DNA from: Asterias amurensis
Lineage: Eukaryota; Echinodermata; Asteroidea; Forcipulatida; Asteriidae
Direction of reading: 5' to 3'
Length of the DNA: 64,000 nt
Assembly (NCBI RefSeq): GCF_032118995.1
Contig: NC_092648.1
Location: 17,822,450 to 17,886,449 of the forward strand
In this document: positions 48,401 to 60,400 of the stretch, in pieces
How positions within the stretch are numbered: position 1 is the stretch's first letter
Layout of the letters: every line of letters starts with the position of its first letter
Translations under genes and position numbers: made by a program
Notes under the pieces: model-generated
Database searches by the model: none
Seen by the model: the letters and a program-made list of their open reading frames with translations, nothing else
Told to the model about the DNA's origin: nothing

Positions 48401-51400
48401 AGATTTCATACAGATAAGCACCATGGCTCTAAGGGGTAAACAAATAACTGCCTACTACTTCTTTTAAACTTTGTTTTTAAAGTCATCACGAAGTCACCTA
48501 CCCCATCCAAATACATAGAAGTAGACCATATCAATGTTGCCCTTGAGTGCACGACGGACTTTCATGTAGAGTTGCACTCCTTGGATCAACATCCAACAGA
48601 ACGTGGACAGAAAGAAGTAGTGAAGCATAGCAGCAACTGCTGTACACAGTCCCTGTAAGTGGGACACACAAACAAGAAAGAAACAATGCCATTTGCATGT
48701 TAGATTTGAGTATTGTCTGGTCGACTGAACACCTTGGTTGCCAGGTGGTCATCAGGTTGAAAAACCAAACTGATGTCCAATAGTTGTAAAGGAAACCACC
48801 GATAAATAGTTAGTTATTATCTGTGGCGAACTTTAGGGGGGTGTCAGATGCAATTGTGTTCGCCATGCAATACTTTTCGCTGCGGACACTTTTGCATATG
48901 CAATCGTTTCCGGGGCTATGCAAAAATCGTCCGGTGAACATGTACATGACTGTTCATGTATGTGTGCGCATAAGCAAGCAGGAATGCACTCAAGCTACGT
49001 ACTATGCAGCATGAATATTCACCTATTATGATTGCAGCGAATACCCAACGGCTGAACATTTCCCATGTCATTCATGACATGTACTTGGCTTGTAAAAAAT
49101 GGCGAACGTGTTCCATCGACCAAGGGCGTTTATGCTACAAGGACTGATTTGCACGGGGGCGGACACAACTGCATATGCAAATGTGCCTGGTCGGACAGAA
49201 TTACATTATGCAGCAGCATCCGGGCGGACCAACTGCATATGCAAATTATGTCCGGGCGGACACAATTGCATTATGCAGCAGCGTCCGGGCAGACCAATTG
49301 CATATGCAAAAACATCCGGCCGACATTATTGCATATGCAAGAATGTCCTCCGGATAGTATTGCATAGAGGACATAATTGCATGCGACAGGGGCACAGGGG
49401 TCCCGTACCCCCTCCCAATTGATGTACGTGCCCCTCCCCCATTTCAAATCTACACTTGAGATTAACAATTACTAGAGTAAAGTGTTAAATTTCATAAGCT
49501 TTTATGAGATTTATTTTTCCATTGACACAAAAACAATGTATTTATTTGTACACTCATGCCAGGTTAGTTAATACAAAAAAGAAATGGCTAAAATACTGTA
49601 TAATTTGACAAGCCTCAACAAGGAAATTGAATGATGAATGAGGCAAAATTGCTTCAAAACGAAGGCCTGAAATATTAGGCTGCTTTTCCACCAAAAAATA
49701 ACCTGAAAACCTATATTATATATTTACATCCACTTGGTTAAGATTTGAAGCTCCCACGATGAACATAATCTGAGCAATCAACAAGGCAGCAGCAGTGTGC
49801 TTCAGTATGCTGATACGAGTGCTGTTTAATTGTCTAGAACATAATCAGAAAAAAAATCTAAATTATTTAAACTAATAGTACTAACAAATTATAATATGCG
49901 ATTCTCATTTGAGGTTGAACAAAAAGCCTCAACCCAAGTTAACGATACAACCTGGGAAGCGGCAGCCAGGGGATCGCCTTAAGTGGGAATGGGACTTTAA
50001 TAGAGCTGCTTGAGCACAAAAAATAGCTAAGCACAACTAAATTATGCTTACCAGAATAAAGTTACCATCCACAATACCATTTAACATGGACAATCTGAGA
50101 CTGGTATTCTGGTTATTTCTGCTAAGCAAAAAATGTGTAAGCAAAAAAGGATTCTAAGCAGTTTGAAAATGGTTGGGGCTGAAAAAGCTTACCTCAGAAC
50201 ATTTAGAATAATTAGTGTCAGAATGAGACATGTTATGGAAATAGCCAGTCCAACATTGGTAAGTATTTCCAACGCAACTTTATCTACCACGCTTATCTGA
50301 GAAAGAAAGAAAAAATTTCACAAACCAAATTTAACCAACAATTCCACACTTGGGCCTCTCCTCAATCAGTCAGAATATGCCAAGGAATGTTGGAGCAATT
50401 GAGACAAAAAGGGAGGGGGACGCTCTGTCAAAGCCCCTTAAGGGCCTTGATCTTCTCCCCTCTTTCCTGCAACACTACAACAATTATACAGATATTGCTT
50501 GTTTCAACATCTTTAAGGTAAAAACCTTTTAAAAAAAAATAGAACTTAAACATTTGTACCGTCACATAGGGTCCAGCACTTTTGCACAAAAAGATGTGCT
50601 TGGCACGTTTTAAGGGTGCAGCAAGGGTGCTTCGGATGCTGTGATTGACATCAATATTTCAAGTCATAAAACGTTAAAGTTTTGTAATTGTGATGCGGTC
50701 AAGCTAAATGAGTCGAAACAAGCCAAAAGGGTGAAATTTTCAAAAATAATTTTTGGCTTACAATACAGCTGTAATATAAACACATTTCTTTAAAATAATA
50801 AAATCTTACATCTAGTTGTCTGGTTGAAACCAGCACCGCAAAGTTAGTCAGATGGTTGCTGGTGCAAATCACAGTCTTGTTGTCTTTTTCCGTTATTGAT
50901 GAGACACCAACTGTGCTCCACCTAATACAGACATCATTCAAAGTAAATCAAATAAGAAACAAGACACGTCTAGTTTATCATAATGCAGAGTGTCCTGCCT
51001 TGGGGTCGGTAATCTAACAACATAAATGACCGACTTTATGTTTTACAGAGCCTGCATAATGGAAAATGACTTTTTCTTTAAGTGTTTTCCTTCCCTCAAA
51101 ATATTATTTCATTCCTCACCTCAAAATAAAATTTCATTCCACAAAACCACACATCCAATTTTCATTTTTTCAAAGAAAAATCTCACTCCCTCAAAATAAC
51201 GTTTCATCCCCATTAATTAATATTACTTTGTTTCCTTGAAATGTTTTAAAGGGGGAATGTCAGGAAACTTGTCTTTTTGTTTTCTCTGTACATTTTGCAT
51301 GACCAATATTTAACCTGCCAGCTTTTACAGATATGAATGGGACATTGCAAAGATGAAGATTGAAACAAATTACCCTCCACTGCTGTCTAAGAACGCACAC

Positions 51401-54400
51401 TTTGCTTCTTGTGTAGCATTCAGCTGAAATTTAAAGAACAGGAAAAAAATATTTGTAGGTTATGTTATTAAAAGTGAATAAATTCCAATTTGGCTCATAC
51501 ATAATATGTCTCTGCCATTAAGGGGCTCACAAACTGAAAGTATTCATTTAGAGAAAACTAATCTCAAAAACAAGACCTTTTGGGCAAAATAGGAAACATA
51601 GGTTTTAGCAAACAATAAGTTACCACCTACAGTTAACAAGAGGACCACACTACTTGTTAACGTTAACAGGAGTCCCGCTCTTGCTTTCTGCTTAGCAGAT
51701 TCAATGTTTCCAAACTAAGCAGCTTCATGGCATTGGAACCCTGGGTCATACACAATGGGGGTGACTATGGTGAGGCTGCAAGCTTACCTTGCTAATACTG
51801 ATGGTGACGGTAATGTCAACTGACAGCTCCGATGGTGTCGGGACATTCAAATTGACTCCAACAAGGAAACTTGCCACTTGGTATTCCGTCTTGCTGTATG
51901 TCCATTTGAAAAAGAAAATAGATAGGCAGTTGTCAATGTTAAACGTTAAAAGTTCTAAAGATTTCAAATGGTATAAAACTGTGGTACAATAGTGAAGCGA
52001 GTCACTATTCAAAATAATAAGCTCAATTGGTAGAGCGCTGGCACGTTAATCTGGAGGTCATTCGTTCGAGTCCGACTCTAGTAAACTTTTCTTTGTTCAA
52101 CCCCAAAAATCAAAATCATAAACTCTTAAACAACCACTAATGTACCGCTTTATGGTTAAAAATCAATTTACAAAACTAAATGTGTACATTTGTTTAGCAC
52201 TGAAACTAGAAATTTAAGGGATCACAAGGGAGTGCACAATTTTTTATAGGGGGGCAAATTAAAATTTGAGTTTCTGTTTGCATTTTCCTTGAACGAGCCA
52301 AATTTTGTCTGTGTGTAAATGAAAAAATGTTTTTTTTTAAATGATCACATTCAAACTTACAAAATATAAAAAATTCTCTAGTAAGTTTTAATCTCAAAAG
52401 TAAAGATTTCAGCTGTGGGAGGAGGCATGGACATTAATTGAAGGGGGGCATGTGCCACCTCTGCCCCATAGTTTGCTTCTGATTATATAAAAACGATTTG
52501 AGGCATTGCATGGTGAGGTATAAATATATATTTGGTTTGCGATAGCATGATGCGTGTATCTACTTGCCAAATAGAACATATCTTGCTGGCATTATCGGTC
52601 AAATCTTGCGTGAATTATTGGTAAAAAAATCAACCCGATTTTTTAGGAATAAAATGGAATTGCCCCCTGGAAGACAAAAACAAATTTGAAGTAGAACTTA
52701 CTCTCCGGTGATATTTTTTGGCAGATGATCTTTGACTCCTTCATAGAATATTGATGCGCTTGCTTGTTTGTTAGTTTCTGTAAATCAAGAAGCCAACCAT
52801 ATGGAAATACAAAAAGAAGGAAATTGTGAAAAGTGAGAATAGAAAGAAGTGCGTCTAGGCTTTTTACTCTTTAACGAAATGGACACTATTGGTAATTACT
52901 CAAAATAATTGTTAGCATGAAACTTAATTGGTAAAAAGCAATGGAGAGCTATGATGAGTATAAAACAGTGTGAGAAACGGCTCCCTCTGAAGTAACGTAG
53001 TTTTCGAGAAAGAAGTTGTTTTCCACTCAAATATTTAAATTTGATTTTAAGACCTCAGAATTAGATTTTGAGGTCCCAAAATAAAGGATAAAGCACTCAA
53101 CATCTCGTGACAAGGGTGTTTTTTTCTTCCATTATTCTCTCGCAACTTCGGGGACCAATTGAGGTCAACTTCTGTTTTTGCATATTTTGAGATACACCAA
53201 GTGAGAAGACTAGTCTTTGACAATTACCAATAGTGTCCAGTGTCTTTAACACAATTAATACACCCGTTTTTAAAAATGGTTTCATGTAACTGACAGGGGC
53301 TTATAGGTGTGTAATTGTGTGGAAAATAAAAAAGGTAGTTTTTCACCCCAAAATATGAATATGAGAAAGCTTTACTCCAGCAGTTAAAAGGAGGCAATTC
53401 TGATACATGCCTTATTTCCTATCAATATTATTTGTCTATGCCCAATTGAGTCCAAATTCTCACAGGTTTGTTATTTTATGCATTTATGTTTGGATACACC
53501 AAGTGAGAATTCTGGTCTCTGACAGTTACCTTTCAATAGTGAACACCTTTTACTTACGTGAATCCTCGAAAACGCCACTTGGTATCACAACGACGATGTC
53601 GTAATCGTTGCAGGAACTATCACATCCTTGCTGAAGCTTCATGACGATGTCAGAGCCAGTCCCAACAGATTCAGACAAGGTGGTATCTATTACAAGACAC
53701 ATATTGATTCCCATTATTCACTTTGTGTGGTGTATACAGAGAACTTCATTTACTTGCTTTCATTTCATTAGTTAGGCCAAATAAAAACAAATACCAGTTG
53801 ATCGTCCCCTCTCTCATCCCTTTTTCAGGCTGCAACAGCAAAAAGTTGCTTATTATTATTTTGTTATGTATTTTAAATCTTTAAATCTTCAGACAGCAAA
53901 AACGTCTTGACAAGGAGTATTCCAAGGAAGTAAAAAAAAAAAAGGAAGAAAAAAAAACAACTGCAATGGAATGCATCCCAAACAATTTCAACTTGACTTA
54001 CCTACATAAGTGTTTCGGATAACTTTTTCACCTTTGGACACTGTATTAATGTAAGCCGACAGCATGCTATCCACAGCAAAGGCTAGGTCCACCCCTGATA
54101 AAAGCATCTTGTGCTTTTGGAAGAGTGAAAACAAGAAAACAAAAATAAGAAATATAACCAAAATCGTGTACAAAGAGTGAACACTGTTACTTTTCTCAAA
54201 GTTTACTTAAAAATAGGTGGAAGACAACACTACTATTATTGAAATTTGATTTGTAAATCCAGTTTGCGGTAACATACTATACTTATTGGTTTATTTCATA
54301 AAAACATTACAAAGGAATGAACAGATATGGTTGAATTGCACTAGAACATGTACAGCATAAAAAGATCTTTATATATACACCAACTTTGCTGTGTAGATTT

Positions 54401-57400
54401 GTTTGTTGAGAATTTGTCTTGCTAATCATTATACTGTAGATATTGATGATATTCAATAACAACAGCAATAGATTTGATCTTTTGACTTTTTGACAGGCAC
54501 AAAAAAGAATTATCTTTTTATTGTACATAGGCCTACCAATTTATTTGTTAGGTGTGGTGATGTCACATTTAAAATTTCTCTGTGAAAGAGAATCATCGGA
54601 TAAAATAACATTTTGCACCATTTAAACATGAGGTAGGGACTTGTAAATTTTTCCTAAATTTCATGAGGACTTTATCTTTTGAAAAATGAGTGCATTACAA
54701 AACTCAATTTGACATTGACCCCCCTTTTAATTAAAACAGACAGTGGTACCATTCAATTTTACACAACAAGATTTCTTGACTTGAACAAATGGGCCCAGAG
54801 AATATTGCAAGCCTTGATAAAACAAAGTTAATTCCCATTGCATTAGAAAATTAAACTATAAGAGTTAAATACAATTAAATATGTCTTCAAACCTCGCTAG
54901 CATACTGCTTGTTGATTGAAAGAACATCGTTGACTATGCCCATGTATTCCTGTAAAAAAAAGTGTAGCAATGTGATGGTTTGGCAGGACTATGCGCCATT
55001 CTGTTGCAGCACAAACAGGTAGGGACTCAAATATTTGTGCTACATCAGAGGTAATTCATTCTGTACCCGAGACCCATTCTCACTGAGCAAATTCTGCATA
55101 AAATGTCCCAACATACATCAAGAAATATAACTTTGAGCACATTGACAAAAGAACGTGACAATGTGATGGTTTGGCAGGACTATGCGCCATTCTGTTGACG
55201 GCGCAAACGGATAGGGACTCAAATATTTGTGCTACATCAGAGGTAATACATTCTGTACCCGAGACCCATTCTCACTGAGCAAATTCTGCATAAAATGTCC
55301 CAACATACATCAAGAAATATAACTTTGAGCACATTGACAAAAGAACGTGACAATGTGATGGTTTGGCAGGACTATGCGCCATTCTGTTGACGGAGCAAAC
55401 AAATAGGGACTCAAATATTTGTGCTATATATCAGAGGTAATACATTCTACATCTCGGCAAAGAGGCTCCGATTTACCGGATGAGAAATGATTAGAAAAAT
55501 GTTTTAAATGTAAAATACAATGATCGACACACATTTGCCTCAAAATTGTGTGGTTTCCCTTTTACTTTGGCACGGTCGGCCATTTATAGGAGTAACAAAT
55601 TTGACTTGCATAAATGGCCGACCGTGTTTGTCGATGAGGTAAAGGGAAAACCACGCAATTTCGAGTGATACTTGTGTGGATCATTATTCTACTTTTAAAA
55701 TATCCTTCTACTCATATTCATTTTATAACAAACGATTATATACGCTTTTCAAAGAACCAACTCGATCGATCCAAGGTAATGTGTTTCTTTAAGACCCTTC
55801 CTGTCTATCTTGAGGAGGGACTAGCAAAGAGTATTATACAGGATTGGTACAAACATCATCGTTTAATTTTATTCTGAATGCATACTGATTATGAGGTTCA
55901 TACTAGAACGTTTTGTTTCTGTGAAATATTTTCTCTGAATTGAAGCTTATTCAAGAAAACTGTATCTGAAAAGAAAATCCCAAAACCCAGCAACAGCTGA
56001 TTTTGTTTTACCACCAAAATTAAGGACAATGTTTTTGCATGCTGAATATTGTGCGTGGTCTTTTCACTATTTTTTCCTGACTTGCAAAACGGATTAAGTC
56101 CAATTTTTTACCGCCTTGTTATTTCATTATATGGATAATGGGACAAAACATTAAAACTGTCTGCAACCATTTTGTCAGCTCTACCAATCCTGTGTAATAA
56201 TACCTTTAAAGACACCGGACACTATTGGTTATTATCAAAAACCAGTCTTCTCACTTGGTGTATCTCAACATATGCATAAAATAGCAAACCTGTGAAAATT
56301 TGAGCTCAATTGGTCGTTGAAGTTGCAAGATAATAATGAAAGAAAAAACACCCTTGTCACACGCAGTTGTGTGCTTTCACATGCTTGATATCGAGACCTC
56401 AAATTCTAAATCTGAGGTATCGAAATCAAATTTGTGGAAAATTACTTCTTTCTTGAAAACTACATTACTTCAGAGGGAGCCGTTTCTCACAATGTTTTAT
56501 AGCTCTCTATTACTTGCTACCAATTGAGGTTTTATGCTAACAATTATTTTGAGTAATTACCAATAGTGTCCACTGCCTAACACACTGCAGGATAAACTTA
56601 TTTACCTCCAACACCATCTCTGTCTCAGATGAATTCTTCAACGTTTCCATTTTTGGTGGCATGGCGTCCAGAATGCTCTGTATATTCTTCCTGTCCTTCT
56701 GAATCATATCGTCAGAAGGGTTACCATAATCAGTCAAGTATGAACCAACAAGCTGCAGACCCTCAACGACTTCCATGGCACTGTTTGCTCCCTCCACCTG
56801 TTAATGTAAAGGTATGGATTACAGAGGCGCAGTAAAGGCCCGGTCACACAGGCCTCGATAATGAGAACGAATTGAGAATGTTAACAATGCATGCCCTCGA
56901 TTGGTTGAATGAGCGTGGCCGAATTCTGTGCGGAGCAATTCAACCAATAGAAAGTGTTTTCTTTGCGTCGTTACCGTTACCGTTTTCGTTATCGCTGCAG
57001 TGTGACTCGGCCTTTAGCCATTTTTAAAATGGCAACGGCTACGGCTAGATAGCCGCATCACCATGCATTGAAGTTTAGACTGTATATCGCAACAATCATA
57101 GCCTTAGCTGTAGCCACCAATTCAGATATGGCCTTAGTGCAACTAGGACTGTTCTGTTGAGAGGGTTGACAAAAGAATATAACAGGGGGGGAGCAGGAAA
57201 TGAGATTTGAAGAATATTCCTGATAAATGGCTTGCAGACCTGGGGTTGATTTCACAAAGAGTTAAGACTAGTCTTATCTCTAGTTAGAATGAGTTACTCG
57301 TCCTAACTTAAGACTAGCCATACGTTTTTAATATCTCCTAGGAACTAGTCCTAAAGTTCGGACTAGTCCCAACTCTTTGTGAAATCGACCCCTGGTTCTT

Positions 57401-60400
57401 TCCCTCTTAATATTTTAAACCTGGGAACCTCACAGACGATACAATTGTTCATCAGGTGGTTTGCAGACTTAGTGCATCACCAGAAATACATAACACTACA
57501 GGTTTGGACACATAATGTGGACTACTCCATTGTCCCTAGTGTGAAATTGTTTTTACTTCTTTCACAAATATTTGGGTCAATAAGATTTTTGAGAAAATCC
57601 TGAAATCAGGAAAAAATACACCCCCCCCCCCACCCATGACACCAGTGTAAGTGATGTGAACTCATAACTCATAAACTCTTTAACAACCTTACACCCGTTT
57701 CAGACAGGCGCTCCAGAGTCGCGCCGAACAAAATTCTGAATTAAGTACATGATCAGTTAAACGTCTGAAACAGTTAGGAGCGACTGGACGCGCTAGAAGT
57801 CGAAAGATTGACTGGTGGGAACTACTTGTGAGCACCTTGGTTTTAGACGTCGATCTTGTCATGAGCCAAACCTAATGTAAATGTGATGTTAAGTTCGCCT
57901 GTCTGAAACAAAATTTTAATTGGGTCGACCCCCCCCCAAGTCACTCCTAATCTATTTGGTTTGGCGCCACTCTTGAGCGCCTGTCTGATTCGGAAGTTAT
58001 TTGGGATAATTAAGTTCATAAGACTTGCCCAGTTTAATTAGAGTATCAAAATACTTTCCCAAAGTCAAAGCAACATTCTGGCTAAGCAGATTATTTTGCC
58101 TGATTATCCTACCTTATTGACGGCATCTTCTAGAGTTAAATCTGTGAAAACAAAGACACAATCAAGACTCCTCATTATTTTAAGTGACTGCAAACAACCA
58201 TTATTCATCTTCATAGCGTTTATTGTTAACAAAACAATTGTTTGGTCACAGAACTGAACCAAGGTGTACCCCACCTACCATCTTTATTTGTCTTGCAAGT
58301 CTTGCATATTCTTACATTTTTTTGACCATTTTGGTCCCAGGTACAATAACTTGAATGTGTGAAGGAAACAATTCTCACATATTGGAACCAATAAAGTGCA
58401 TGAGTTTAAACTCATGCACTTTATCGATTCCGATATGTGAGACTTGCATCTATAGCAACAACAGGAGACTTTTGAGGACACAGGGACGGGCGGCAAAGAA
58501 TTATTGACTAGAGCTGGAACATGAACCTGTGACCTCAGGAGTGTGCCGGCGCTCTACCAACTCAGCTATTTTAATATCCCTCATGTTAGCTTTTTTTCAC
58601 TATTTTGTCATCTTTGTCAGACTATTTACAAAACTATGCCAGAAAAATGGACTGAGGGAACCCCTTTCTTTACAATTAGTGTAACTGGGTTCTCATACTT
58701 GCATTACATAGCTCACTAGACCATTGACTTAACATGCCATCTGAGGGACGGAGCAAAAATGGTGAAGTGTCTTCCAAAAGGACACCACCAGTGTCAAGAC
58801 CTGGGGTGGATTTCACATAGAGTATAAGACTATAGCCTCATCTCTAGTTAATTGTCCTAACTAAGGACTAGCCTTACGTTTTTTATATCTCCCAGGACTA
58901 GTCCTAAGTTAGGACTAATCCAAACTCTTTGTGAAATTGACCAGATGACTCAAACCTACACTGATCAAACATATTAGAGCTCGGGTGCGGTGCGCTTGAT
59001 CACTTGGCCACAACACGCCATGGCAGTTCATTTGTTTCCTTACCACTTGGTGTTGTTTCCGACGCTGTCACTCCCTCCGTTGCATTTCCTACAAGTATTA
59101 ATTTGATGAGATAAACACATTAACAAAAAAGTATGAGGCAATGGCTTCAATTGTTGGTACCTTCGTCACATGTGGCTACTGTCTGCCATGCTCATTGAGA
59201 ATAAAATCAAGTGATGTTTGAAGGTTTGCATGGTATGTATGTGAATAGTAAGAATAATCTATTAATAATAGTAAGGTACAGCCATGTATTAAATCTCTTT
59301 TTTTAAGGGAGTGTTGGCTTTGAAAAAGAGCCGGTTTTGGTCTCGACGCTTTCGAACAGTATACTCTGCTCGTCTACAGAAAGAAAAGGCAAAGTCTGTT
59401 CGAAACAGAGTATAGGGCCTACTGTTTGAAACATCGAGACCAATCTGTCTCTTTTCAGAGACACTCCCTCAAAAGATATTTAATACATGGTTGTACTGAC
59501 AAATTTACTATAATGAGAGTCAAATTGCACATAAAATTATGGTAAGCATAAATTAAAATGCGCACTACACTGTGTAAAGCACACAGGGACATTGACTCCC
59601 AAAATGGCGCAGTTGAGATTTTTAGGGCAATGGCATAAGGCGAAGTGGGTCGTTGGACTGTGTTGTTCCAATGTAAGCTATAAACAAGGCAACAGTTCTT
59701 TGCTAAATCTCACAAAGGGCCCAACTTCATGGCTCTGCTTAGCAAGGAATTTTACGCTTACAGCCCATACTATTATGTGTTTTAAGGACGCCGTAAGCAC
59801 AAAATTCTGCAGTAAGCAGTGTCATGAAATTGGAACCTGATGTGCTTGTTGTAGACTTCATTGTAGTTTCACTTGTAGTCATTAAAGTAGTTTTACTCGT
59901 AGTCTTTAGAGTAGTTTTACTCTGTGTGCTGGTCTTTGCCGTTGTGGTGCTGGTAGTAGGTGGGGGTTGTAAGAAGTTTGTGTGGTAGGCGGGGTTGTAC
60001 GAGGTTTGGAGGTAGGCTTCTCAGTTGTACGGTGTGTCTTTATGGTTGGCATTTCTGTTATTTTGTCTGTCATCTCTTCTGTTTTCATACCTGATGTTAG
60101 AAGGCATAACGGTTTCATGTGTTTTAGGAGTAGTTTCTCCTGCCAAGGTTGTCGGCAAATGTTGCGTAGATGAGGATTCAGCCCTTGTGGCTGCAGCTGT
60201 GGTGGTTAGCTCTAGAGTTATTCATCGTAACATGCAAGGAGTGGAAAGGCATGCATAGTTGAATTAGTTCAGCGTTATTTTGATGGCGGTCAAAATAGCA
60301 GAATGAAAAATGCTTCATGGCAAAAGGAAATGAAATGCTTCAAGGTTAAAAATATGGATCAAATAAATGAATTCCATGAACATGCTCCATGATGCGAGAA

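Noticed and set aside
49065..49422. Three overlapping open frames of 60-107 aa
   Set aside because: Produced by the TTGCATATGCAA repeat; all frames open at once and repetitive.
52020..52083. Functional tRNA gene
   Set aside because: A and B boxes are present, but the acceptor stem does not pair and degraded sister copies exist, so SINE-derived is more likely.
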